Positions 1 through 6,948 of a DNA stretch of 28,842 bases are shown here, piece by piece. A program made the position numbers and the translations under genes. The notes under the pieces are model-generated. The model was not told the origin of the DNA. It saw nothing but the letters and a program-made list of their open reading frames with translations, and did no database searches. Source of the stretch: Clostridia bacterium (lineage in GTDB: Bacteria > Bacillota_A > Clostridia > UBA1212 > UBA1255); the NCBI GenBank assembly GCA_017522515.1, contig JAFWZH010000319.1:1-28842 (forward strand), written 5' to 3'. Numbering within the stretch: position 1 is the stretch's first letter; each line of letters opens with the position of its first letter.

Positions 1-166
1 AAATATGGGAGAAGAAGAATATATATATGACTTAACCGAAGATTTCTCTGCTGATCATGCTGTTGAATTTTGTAGATTATATAGATACAACGGAGCTTGG
101 AAAATTCAGGCATTAGGTATAGGTCATAGAGGTGGACTTGAAGAACTTGTTGCAAAATTCATGTAG
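1..166 (+). CDS. TerD-family protein, C-terminal end (5' truncated by window)
   Basis: The reading frame is open from base 2 to the TAG at 164-166, giving about 54 residues; the start lies outside the window. The visible end contains YDLTEDFS, then FCRLYRYNGAWKIQALG and a short helix-like tail. This matches the last strands and tail of TerD-family proteins, and it closely parallels the end of the complete TerD paralogue at 837-1388 (YELEEDFS, FGRLYKKNGQWKFEAIG). TerD domains are known calcium-binding beta-sandwiches of tellurite/stress operons. The next TerD-superfamily gene starts two bases after the stop, so this is the upstream member of one operon. The calcium-binding loops would be in the missing part. 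Confidence 0.85.
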   Translation, partial: NMGEEEYIYDLTEDFSADHAVEFCRLYRYNGAWKIQALGIGHRGGLEELVAKFM

Positions 167-168
167 TT

Positions 169-795
169 ATGGCAATAGTTTTAGAAAAAAGTGGCGATAG
201 ACATCGTATTAATTTACAGAAAGGGTCAGGAACTGCTAATGAAATAAAAATCAATTTAGATTGGAGCAAGAATATTGAACATAACTCTCAAAATGGGGCT
301 ATTGATTTGGATTTAGGTTGCTTTTACGAATTACGTAATGGAGCTAAAACGCTAATTGACGGATTACAATTTTCTCATGGACGAGGTGGCTCACGAAATG
401 AGCAAACAAGACAAGGTTGTTACACAAAAGCTCCATATATATGGCATGTTGGAGATGATAGAGGTTCAGACACAGAGTCTGGAGAGACAATATTAGTAAA
501 TCCTGAAGGTATATCAAAAATAAAAAGAATCATTGTATATACTTTTATTTTTGACGGTGTGGCTAAATGGGCTCAAACAGATGCTGTTGTTAGAGTTTCG
601 ATTCCTGGGAATGATGAAGTTATTGTAAAAATGGGGCAACAAAATAGTACTAAGCGATTTTGTGCAATAGCTTCTATTGAGATTAACCCAGATTGTTCTA
701 TGACGATTCAGAAACTTATCACATTTCATGACAACCATTCCGATTGTGATAGAGAGTACGGTTGGGGATTTAACTATACACCTGGGAGTAAATAG
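169..795 (+). CDS. TerA-like protein of the TerD superfamily
   Basis: This 208-residue protein resembles the C-terminal half of TerA rather than canonical TerD. It opens with a short TerD-like strand (AIVLEKSGDRHRINL), then has IDLDLGCFYEL at about 45-55, GDDR at 95-98 followed by a SGETI strand, an aromatic stretch IIVYTFIFDGVAKWAQTD at about 121-138, and GWGF at 198-201. These are positions where TerA-type proteins keep acidic metal-binding residues. It is probably cytoplasmic and metal- or partner-binding in the Ter stress complex. Full TerA proteins are longer, so this appears to be a single-domain version. An insert rich in G, R and N (about 68-85) is less usual. It sits between TerD genes in a tight operon; the start is two bases after the previous stop. 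Confidence 0.82.
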   Translation: MAIVLEKSGDRHRINLQKGSGTANEIKINLDWSKNIEHNSQNGAIDLDLGCFYELRNGAKTLIDGLQFSHGRGGSRNEQTRQGCYTKAPYIWHVGDDRGSDTESGETILVNPEGISKIKRIIVYTFIFDGVAKWAQTDAVVRVSIPGNDEVIVKMGQQNSTKRFCAIASIEINPDCSMTIQKLITFHDNHSDCDREYGWGFNYTPGSK

Positions 796-836
796 AATTA
801 GCAATTATAATTAACGATAATATAAAATTTAAAATT

Positions 837-1388
837 ATGATTAATCTTGAAAAAGGACAGAGAGTAAATGTCGAACTCCAAAAATTTACTATTGGATTAG
901 GCTGGGACACAAATGAATCAGATACAGGTGCTGATTTTGATTTGGATGCATCGGCTTTTATTTTAGGTGAGAATAAGAAAATTTTGTCTGACGAGTATTT
1001 TGTTTTTTATAACAATTTGAAGTCACCGGATGGGTCTGTTACCCACACTGGTGATAATTTGACAGGCGAAGGTGATGGTGACGATGAAAGCATTCGTATT
1101 GATTTGTCAAAGATCAATTCACAAGCTGTAGAAATTTGTTTTGTGGTAACAATTCATAAAGCCGAAGAACGACGTCAAAATTTTGGTCAAGTTCGTAATT
1201 CTTTCATTCGTATATATAACACTGAATCTGGTGAAGAAATTATGAAATACGAATTGGAGGAAGATTTTAGTATTGAAACAGCTGTTGAATTTGGCCGTTT
1301 GTACAAGAAAAACGGACAATGGAAATTTGAAGCTATTGGAGTTGGTTACAAACAAGGTCTTGACGGTTTCCTAGAGAAATATAATTAA
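837..1388 (+). CDS. terD: TerD-family calcium-binding stress protein
   Basis: This is a full-length 183-residue TerD domain. It shows the N-terminal strand INLEKGQRVNVE, FDLDASAF at 34-41, FYNN at 57-60, the acidic loop from HTGDNLTGEGDGDDE at 70-84, and the GRLYKKNGQWKFEAIG hallmark at 153-168. In the family, the acidic DLDAS and GDNLTGEGDGDDE segments coordinate calcium, and the proteins act in the cytoplasm in tellurite, phage-resistance and general stress responses by a mechanism still unsettled. All of these acidic positions are intact here. The start ATG follows an A/T-rich leader (atataaaatttaaaatt) typical of Bacteroidota. TerE and TerZ are equally good names, because the paralogues are hard to separate by sequence alone. 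Confidence 0.93.
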   Translation: MINLEKGQRVNVELQKFTIGLGWDTNESDTGADFDLDASAFILGENKKILSDEYFVFYNNLKSPDGSVTHTGDNLTGEGDGDDESIRIDLSKINSQAVEICFVVTIHKAEERRQNFGQVRNSFIRIYNTESGEEIMKYELEEDFSIETAVEFGRLYKKNGQWKFEAIGVGYKQGLDGFLEKYN

Positions 1389-1402
1389 TTAAATATACGA
1401 TT

Positions 1403-2080
1403 ATGGCTATTAGACTTGAAAAAGGACAGAGAATCAACCTTGAAAAGAACAATGGTTCTAAGCTTACAAATTTTTGTGTTGGATGTAATTGGGGCGCAAT
1501 CACTAAAAAAACATTCTTTGGTTTAGGTTCTAAAGTTGTTGATGTGGATTTAGATTTGAGTTGCCTACTTTTTGACGGAGAAGGTAATCCTGTAGACCAT
1601 ATCTATTCTCCATTGTATCAATTCCGGAGCAGAAATCCTCAACTCGGATTGCCTGATGGAAAAGCTGATTCAAATGATAGAGCACTTCATCATACAGGTG
1701 ATGACCTTACTGGTGATACAAATGGAGATGATGGTTTAGATAATGAAATCATTACTGTTGACTTAACGCGGGTTAATAGTAACGTTAACCAGATTGTTTT
1801 CTTCTTAAATATTTATAACAATAACGATTTTCAAGGTGATTTTTCGGAAATCCCTTACGCTTCAATTAGAATGTATGAGGGTACAGCAACTAAAGTAAAA
1901 GAAGTATTTGCTTCATACGATGTTGCTACTAAAGAAAATTGTGCTGGCAAAAGAGCTTTGATTATGGGTAAGCTTTATCGTCGTAATGGTGAATGGAAAT
2001 TTGCTGCACTTGGTGATGCTTTTGAAGATAAGTCTATTGTACATACCATTGTACGCGTAATGAAAGATTATAATAAATAA
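1403..2080 (+). CDS. TerD-superfamily (TerZ-like) stress protein
   Basis: This 225-residue TerD-domain protein is longer than canonical TerD because of insertions. It keeps the N-terminal IRLEKGQRINLEK, the first acidic strand VDVDLDLSC (46-54), the acidic loop HHTGDDLTGDTNGDDGLDNE (96-115), and the closing hallmark GKLYRRNGEWKFAALG (189-204). The inserts are at about 33-45 (KKTFFGLGSK) and 73-92. It is expected to be a cytoplasmic calcium-binding paralogue. It lies 14 bases after terD and 10 bases before a TerY-like vWA gene, the usual TerD/TerY pairing of Ter operons. The extended acidic loop resembles TerZ-type proteins, but the paralogue name is not secure. Confidence 0.88.
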   Translation: MAIRLEKGQRINLEKNNGSKLTNFCVGCNWGAITKKTFFGLGSKVVDVDLDLSCLLFDGEGNPVDHIYSPLYQFRSRNPQLGLPDGKADSNDRALHHTGDDLTGDTNGDDGLDNEIITVDLTRVNSNVNQIVFFLNIYNNNDFQGDFSEIPYASIRMYEGTATKVKEVFASYDVATKENCAGKRALIMGKLYRRNGEWKFAALGDAFEDKSIVHTIVRVMKDYNK

Positions 2081-2090
2081 AAATATAACA

Positions 2091-2732
2091 ATGAGAAGAT
2101 TACCAGTTTATCTACTGTTAGACACTTCTGGTTCTATGTATGGAGAACCAATTGAAGCTGTTAAGAATGGAGTACAAGTGTTGGTTAGTACTCTCCGTTC
2201 GGATCCATATGCTCTTGAAACTGCATATCTTAGTATAATAACTTTTAATAGTACAGCTCAGCAGTTAACACCTCTGACTGAATTGGCTAATTTCCAACAA
2301 CCTGAAATAGAGGCTTCTGGATGCACTTCATTAGGAGCTGCATTGTCTCTTTTGGCTCAAAAGGTTGATCAAGAAGTTACAAAGACTACTCCCGAAGTAA
2401 AAGGAGATTGGAAGCCGTTAGTGTTCATTATGACAGATGGTGTTCCTACTGATGATATCACTCAAGGATTAGCAGCATTTAAAAATTGCAAATTTGGCAT
2501 GGTGGTAGCCTGTGCTGCTGGGAAAGGAGCAGACCAAAATGTTTTGAAAAAAATCACCGAATCAGTTGTATCTCTTGACACTGCTGACAGTGCAACAATT
2601 AAATCTTTCTTCAAGTGGGTTTCAGCGTCAATTAGTACAAGCAGTATGAAAGTGGAAGAAGGAGGCCGTGATATCGGTGGTACATTAAACGAGTTACCCC
2701 CACCTCCTCCAGAAGTAAATATTGTCGTTTAA
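2091..2732 (+). CDS. TerY-like vWA domain protein with proline-rich tail
   Basis: This 213-residue protein is nearly all vWA domain. The metal-ion-dependent adhesion site (MIDAS) is intact: D11-T-S13-G-S15 in LLLDTSGSM, a threonine in GCTSLGAAL near 79, and an aspartate in IMTDG at 114-117. In Ter systems such TerY-type vWA proteins are thought to be metal-dependent scaffolds working with TerD proteins and a phosphatase/kinase pair. After the vWA fold there is a linker (about 180-200) and a tail, LPPPPPEVNIVV, also found on the vWA protein at 3177-3815. It has no signal peptide or membrane segment, so it is cytoplasmic. It is 10 bases downstream of the TerZ-like gene. Confidence 0.92.
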   Translation: MRRLPVYLLLDTSGSMYGEPIEAVKNGVQVLVSTLRSDPYALETAYLSIITFNSTAQQLTPLTELANFQQPEIEASGCTSLGAALSLLAQKVDQEVTKTTPEVKGDWKPLVFIMTDGVPTDDITQGLAAFKNCKFGMVVACAAGKGADQNVLKKITESVVSLDTADSATIKSFFKWVSASISTSSMKVEEGGRDIGGTLNELPPPPPEVNIVV

Positions 2733-2747
2733 CATAAAAATATAGAT

Positions 2748-3125
2748 ATGAACCTCAATGAGCTCAAAACCATGCTTTTAGAAGATGGTGTAATTGACAC
2801 TAATGAAGTGGAATTATTGCAGAAAGAATTGTACTCTGATGGTATCATTGACTCAGATGAAGCAAACTTTTTATTTGAGATAAATGATGCTGTTTCAGGA
2901 AAGGATAATTCTATTGAGTGGGAACATTTTTTCATAAAAGCCATATCAGACTATTTGTTAAATGATATTTCTTCTCCCAATGTTATAGACAATGAAGAAA
3001 CAACATGGCTTTTAGAAAAGATTGGTCAAGATGGGAAAATAGATCACACAGAAAAAGAACTATTGTTAACTCTTAGATCCCGTGTGAATTCGTTCCCACA
3101 AGAATTAGAGAATTTATTGAGTTAA
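2748..3125 (+). CDS. Small acidic DGxID-repeat protein, TerB- or EF-hand-like
   Basis: I do not recognise this 125-residue protein as a named family. It is strongly acidic and probably all-helical, with four related segments: EDGVIDTNEVELL (12-24), SDGIIDSDEANFL (30-42), PNVIDNEETTWLL (about 77-89) and DGKIDHTEKELLL (95-107). The pattern DG.ID..E..LL resembles the acidic metal-binding turns of TerB-like proteins and loosely an EF-hand loop, although none of the four has the full 12-residue EF-hand spacing. It lies between two TerY-like vWA genes and is plausibly a small calcium- or metal-responsive cytoplasmic partner of theirs. The reading frame and operon position make it a convincing gene; the metal role is inferred. 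Confidence 0.8.
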   Translation: MNLNELKTMLLEDGVIDTNEVELLQKELYSDGIIDSDEANFLFEINDAVSGKDNSIEWEHFFIKAISDYLLNDISSPNVIDNEETTWLLEKIGQDGKIDHTEKELLLTLRSRVNSFPQELENLLS

Positions 3126-3130
3126 ATAAC

Positions 3131-3164
3131 TTTTCCAGAAGGGACTGCAGTCCCTTCTGGAAAA
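3131..3164. repeat. 34-bp perfect palindrome between operon genes
   Basis: The 17-base arm ttttccagaagggactg is followed at once by its exact reverse complement, with no spacer, giving a perfect 34-bp palindrome centred on ctgcag. It lies five bases after the stop of the acidic repeat protein and 13 bases before the ATG of the next vWA gene. In RNA it would form a very stable hairpin. On the + strand it is followed by an A-tract rather than a U-tract, so it is not a standard intrinsic terminator in the gene direction. It could be an mRNA-stabilising or attenuating hairpin, or a dimeric operator. Confidence 0.9.
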
Positions 3165-3176
3165 AAACATTTGAAT

Positions 3177-3815
3177 ATGGCAAGAAAATTACCTGTATAT
3201 TTATTAATTGACACGTCTGGCTCAATGAAGGGAGAACCCATTGAGTCTGTGAAAGTTGGTATAGAAGCAATGCTTAGCACATTGCGTACTGATCCGTATG
3301 CTTTGGATACTGTTAGCATAAGTATTATTACATATGACAAAGATGTAAAACAGATTTTGCCATTAACTCCAATAGATCAAATTCAAATGCCTAATATAAC
3401 AACTCCTGACAGTGGCCCAACACATATGGGTGCCGCATTAGAGTTGTTATGTGAAAAAGTAGATAAAGAAGTACAAAAGGGATCTAGAGAACAAAAAGGA
3501 GATTGGATGCCTATACTCTTTCTTATGACGGATGGAAAGCCTTCTGATTTGCAAACATATAATGAGGTAATACCTAAAGTAAAATCTCGCCATTTCACTA
3601 ATATTGTGGCATGTGCAGCTGGTCCTAAAGCAAAGACAGAACCATTGCTTCAATTAACAGATAAAGTTTTTCAAATAGATTCATTGGATAGTTCTGTCTT
3701 TATGAAATTCTTTAAATGGGTTAGTGGCATAATAGAGGAAGGCGGAAAGTCAATTGGTGCTACTGAAGATATTGTATTGCCTCCTCCTCCTGCAGAAGTG
3801 AATGTTGTAATATGA
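3177..3815 (+). CDS. TerY-like vWA domain protein, second paralogue
   Basis: This 212-residue vWA protein is clearly paralogous to that at 2091-2732: both share P.YLL.DTSGSM.GEPIE, T.R.DPYAL, and a GDW..(L/I).F.MTDG strand. The MIDAS is intact (D12, S14, S16 in DTSGSM; T in GPTHMGAAL; D in LMTDG). I take the ATG at 3177, which gives MARKLPVYLL, rather than an in-frame TTG six bases upstream, because it matches the paralogue starts. The protein ends LPPPPAEVNVVI, nearly the same tail as the other small vWA protein. A strong palindrome lies immediately upstream and may adjust its expression. The inferred role is a cytoplasmic MIDAS scaffold in the Ter signalling complex. Confidence 0.92.
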   Translation: MARKLPVYLLIDTSGSMKGEPIESVKVGIEAMLSTLRTDPYALDTVSISIITYDKDVKQILPLTPIDQIQMPNITTPDSGPTHMGAALELLCEKVDKEVQKGSREQKGDWMPILFLMTDGKPSDLQTYNEVIPKVKSRHFTNIVACAAGPKAKTEPLLQLTDKVFQIDSLDSSVFMKFFKWVSGIIEEGGKSIGATEDIVLPPPPAEVNVVI

Positions 3816-3834
3816 TGTAATCAGATTAATCATT

Positions 3835-4406
3835 ATGCATAAAATAGTCCCTATCTATATTGTATTTGAAAGTTCTATTATAAAGCAGAGCAATCTGCAA
3901 AAGATTGTATAAAAAGAATATTAGAGCATTTTAAAACAGATCCATATGCTCTGTCAGATTTTTGGTTAGGGATTATTTCTTATGATGTAGAGGTTGTTTT
4001 TATACGAAATTTATCACCAATAGATGAGATTGACAATTGTAATTTCTTAAGCTCTTTAGATAATATTAGCTCTTGGTCTGTCCCTGATTTCTATAAAATG
4101 GTAAGTGTTCTCTCTACAGAACTCTCTAAGTTAAATTATAAAGAATGGCATGGGCCTATTATTTATTTAATTACTCATTGTCAAGATGAAACAACCTATT
4201 ATAGAGGGTTTAGTGAATTACACAATCAACATAAGGATTTGGAAATTTGTCATATTAATCTATGCCCTATGCCACGATGTGATGCGAGTATTAATATAGA
4301 TTCATTGGATGATATAGATTCTATTAGATATAGTTCAGTCAATGATGATGGAGACTTGGATTGCTATTATCCAAAGACAAAAATAAGACGAAAGAAGGAA
4401 ACATAA
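3835..4406 (+). pseudogene. Frameshifted, degenerate TerY-like vWA gene
   Basis: An ATG at 3835 opens MHKIVPIYIVFESS in one frame, which hits a stop near 3910. From about 3879 the vWA similarity continues in another frame: YKAEQSAKDCIKRIL, FKTDPYALSDFWLGIISYD, NLSPIDEI, then WHGPIIYLITHCQDETTYYRG and an end at 4406. These line up in order with the neighbouring vWA paralogues (STLRTDPYAL, SIITYD, LTPIDQI, GDWMPILFLMTDG). One base appears to be missing between about 3868 and 3881. MIDAS residues are also gone: DTSGSM becomes ESS and MTDG becomes ITHC. The best reading is a decaying paralogue. A base-call error or a recoding site is possible for the shift, but would not restore the MIDAS. The last 102 codons could be translated from the ATG at 4098. 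Confidence 0.78.
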
Positions 4407-4480
4407 CGCAAGGAGACATGGAAAGTTAAGAAATAAATGAGGAATTAACCTGAGTAGTAATAATTAAAAAACAATATAAT

Positions 4481-5533
4481 ATGAGGCGCTTACCGGTATA
4501 CTTTTTAATTGATGTATCAGAGTCAATGGTTGGTGAGCCTATAGAACAGGTTCAAAAAGGAATGAGACAAATAATTCAAGAGTTAAGGATGGATCCTTAT
4601 GCCCTTGAAACAGTATATGTATCGGTAATTGCATTTGCTGGTAAGGCATTGTCTCTATCTCCATTAACAGAGTTGTTTAAATTTTATCCACCAATATTTC
4701 CTATTGGTGGTGGCACTTCATTAGGAACTGCGCTAGAGTTCCTAATGGATGACTTTGAGAAATCAGTCCAGAAAACAACCTTAGAAGAAAAAGGTGATTG
4801 GAAACCTATCGTATTCCTATTTACAGATGGGACTCCAACCGATGACCCAACAAAAGCATTTGAAAAGTGGAACACAAAATATCGTAAATCTTGTAATCTT
4901 GTAGCAATATCGATAGGCAATAATGTTGATACCCGAGTTTTAGGAAGGATTACAGATAATGTATTACGATTAAAAGATACTGATGAGAATTCTTTTAAAG
5001 CATTTTTCAAATGGGTAACAGCTTCTATTAAGACTTCCAGTGTATCTGTTACTGAGTCTGCAAGTGATGATCTCAAGTTACCATCCATCGATGGTATTAA
5101 TTTGGAAAAGGTTGATACGAAAAAGGCGTGTCGCGTAGATGAGAATTTTGCTGTTGTAATGGGAAAATGCCAGACAACTAAGCGACCATATCTTATAAAA
5201 TATGCCAAAAGAGTTAAGCCTTTAGATATTGAAGGCTTAGAAGGATATAATGTTACCGATTTTAAGTTAGTAGGTGCATTCCCAATAGAGGAGGAATCCT
5301 ATAAGAAGCTTTCAGATGAAACTTTATCAGCAAAGAATATAAGCACAATTGAGTTACATGGTGCACCGACATGTCCATGTTGCGGTAACCAATTTGGATT
5401 TGTTGTATGTGAGTGTGGCAATATTTTTTGTGTAGGTGAAGATTCACATAATAAATGCCCTTGGTGTGGTCTGGAAGGTGTCTTAAGTCAAGGCAAAGCC
5501 GAAGGTATGGATATTAATAGAGCAATTGGATAA
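4481..5533 (+). CDS. terY: TerY: vWA domain plus C-terminal zinc-ribbon domain
   Basis: This 350-residue protein has a vWA domain (about 1-185) with MIDAS D11-V-S13-E-S15, a threonine in GGGTSLGTAL, and LFTDG. A linker and a beta-rich region (about 205-290) follow, then a cysteine-rich domain with C298, C300, C301, C310, C312, C317, C326 and C329, enough for two zinc sites. The long TerY form with this C-terminal domain is the first member of the TerY-P triad described in comparative genomics of Ter systems, and the phosphatase and kinase follow directly (3 and 2 bases apart). It is probably the cytoplasmic scaffold that brings kinase and phosphatase to a shared target. The MIDAS has E where paralogues have G, which keeps the DxSxS pattern. 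Confidence 0.93.
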   Translation: MRRLPVYFLIDVSESMVGEPIEQVQKGMRQIIQELRMDPYALETVYVSVIAFAGKALSLSPLTELFKFYPPIFPIGGGTSLGTALEFLMDDFEKSVQKTTLEEKGDWKPIVFLFTDGTPTDDPTKAFEKWNTKYRKSCNLVAISIGNNVDTRVLGRITDNVLRLKDTDENSFKAFFKWVTASIKTSSVSVTESASDDLKLPSIDGINLEKVDTKKACRVDENFAVVMGKCQTTKRPYLIKYAKRVKPLDIEGLEGYNVTDFKLVGAFPIEEESYKKLSDETLSAKNISTIELHGAPTCPCCGNQFGFVVCECGNIFCVGEDSHNKCPWCGLEGVLSQGKAEGMDINRAIG

Positions 5534-5536
5534 GTT

Positions 5537-6946
5537 ATGAGTCTGTTTAGTAATTTTTTAGAAAAGAATAATATAAAAACGACCCTTGCAGAATCTGACG
5601 ATTTTGAAAGATGGATGATTAATGATGCATGGGATAAGTATCAAACATATTGCATGGAACAAAGAACGCTAATAATGAATAAAATCAATGGCATATCTAT
5701 TATAATTCCGAATGCGACTGTAGGTATAGATTATTGCTCACCATCATTTGTACTGCCTAATGATATTGCTTATGATTATGAGTTCTATGGTATAGAAGAA
5801 CTGGGGTTATCTATTGTTGAAAATGAAGATTGTCCCAATAGTTATTATGTTAAGGGTAAGCCTCATACCGCAGGTGATTATTCTATTATAATAAAATATA
5901 AATATCAAGGATGGATTGAGGGGAAGCCTCTTTTGGAACGTACGATTAATTTTGCAGTTAATCCAGATCCCCGTACATTGTGGAAGAATATACCAACATC
6001 TAAAGATATTCCTTTTTATAAACCAGATGTAGCATCTGAATATGTAAAGGTAGAATCCGATTTAAATGGGGAAATACGCAAAGATATAGTAGCAGCTAGC
6101 AATAGAGGACGCTCACATGCTCAAGAAGGAAAAGCTCGCGACGATCATTTTCAGCTTTACCATTGCCAGGAGTCTGATTGGTATATTATTGCTGTAGCTG
6201 ATGGTGCGGGTTCTGCTAAATATTCACGAAAAGGTTCAGAAGTCGCATGTCGAACCGTTGTTGATTTTTGCAAAGAAAAACTATATGATTGCCCTGATTT
6301 TGAAGCGAATATACAAGCATATAAGGACTCAGACAATGAAGAGGCTGCTAGAAAAATTTTGGGTAATGACATATATTCAATAGTTGGTAATGCTGCTTTC
6401 AAAGCTCATAAAGCGATATCAGAAGTTGCGTCAAAAACAGAAGATGCTAAAACAAAGGATTTTGCGACCACTTTGTTGTTAGCTATTTGTAAAAAATTTG
6501 AATTTGGTTGGTTCGTTGCCTCATTTTGGGTTGGAGATGGTGCGATGTGCATTTATAATAAAGATACTCAGGCTATAAAAATATTAGGGATACCTGATGA
6601 AGGGGAATTTTCTGGACAAACTCGTTTCTTGACTATGCCTGAGATTTTTGCAGACTATGCAGCATTGTATAGAAGACTGCGTTTTTGCATCGAGGATGAC
6701 TTTACTGCTCTACTATTAATGACTGATGGAGTGAGTGACCCAATGTTTGGAACAGATGCAGAACTCAATAATATTGAAAAGTGGAATGAGCTATGGGATA
6801 AACTGAAAAATGGTTTCCCAGAGGACAATATATCAGGCGTAGATTTATCAGATGACAACGAAAGGGCAAAAGATCAGCTATTAAACTGGTTAAATTTTTG
6901 GAAGCCTGGAGAACATGATGACAGAACAATAGCAATACTTTATTAA
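5537..6946 (+). CDS. PP2C-type protein phosphatase with N-terminal beta domain (TerY-P triad)
   Basis: Residues about 185-469 form a PP2C-like Ser/Thr phosphatase. Metal-binding motifs are RDDHF (201-205), VADGAGS (220-226), GDG (333-335), MTDGVSD (395-401) and HDDRTI (460-465); all acidic ligands look intact. It should hydrolyse phosphoserine/threonine using two metal ions. The first ~150 residues hold a helix followed by a probable Ig-like beta domain (about 60-143), perhaps for docking. No signal peptide or membrane segment is seen. The gene is three bases after terY and two bases before the kinase, so the three are very probably translationally coupled. It likely reverses the action of the neighbouring kinase. 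Confidence 0.93.
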   Translation: MSLFSNFLEKNNIKTTLAESDDFERWMINDAWDKYQTYCMEQRTLIMNKINGISIIIPNATVGIDYCSPSFVLPNDIAYDYEFYGIEELGLSIVENEDCPNSYYVKGKPHTAGDYSIIIKYKYQGWIEGKPLLERTINFAVNPDPRTLWKNIPTSKDIPFYKPDVASEYVKVESDLNGEIRKDIVAASNRGRSHAQEGKARDDHFQLYHCQESDWYIIAVADGAGSAKYSRKGSEVACRTVVDFCKEKLYDCPDFEANIQAYKDSDNEEAARKILGNDIYSIVGNAAFKAHKAISEVASKTEDAKTKDFATTLLLAICKKFEFGWFVASFWVGDGAMCIYNKDTQAIKILGIPDEGEFSGQTRFLTMPEIFADYAALYRRLRFCIEDDFTALLLMTDGVSDPMFGTDAELNNIEKWNELWDKLKNGFPEDNISGVDLSDDNERAKDQLLNWLNFWKPGEHDDRTIAILY

Positions 6947-6948
6947 TT

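Noticed and set aside
3131..3164. The palindrome as an intrinsic terminator for the upstream gene
   Set aside because: The tract after it on the + strand is A rather than T, and the next vWA gene follows within 13 bases in the same direction. A - strand terminator would need a - strand gene, and none is supported.
3835..3912. A separate 25-residue peptide MHKIVPIYIVFESS...
   Set aside because: Its residues line up with the first strand of the vWA paralogues and the similarity continues in another frame, so it is part of a broken gene.
4684..5208. A 174-residue open frame on the - strand opposite terY
   Set aside because: It lies wholly within a well-supported vWA gene, has no recognisable motif, and its composition matches an antisense shadow of coding sequence.
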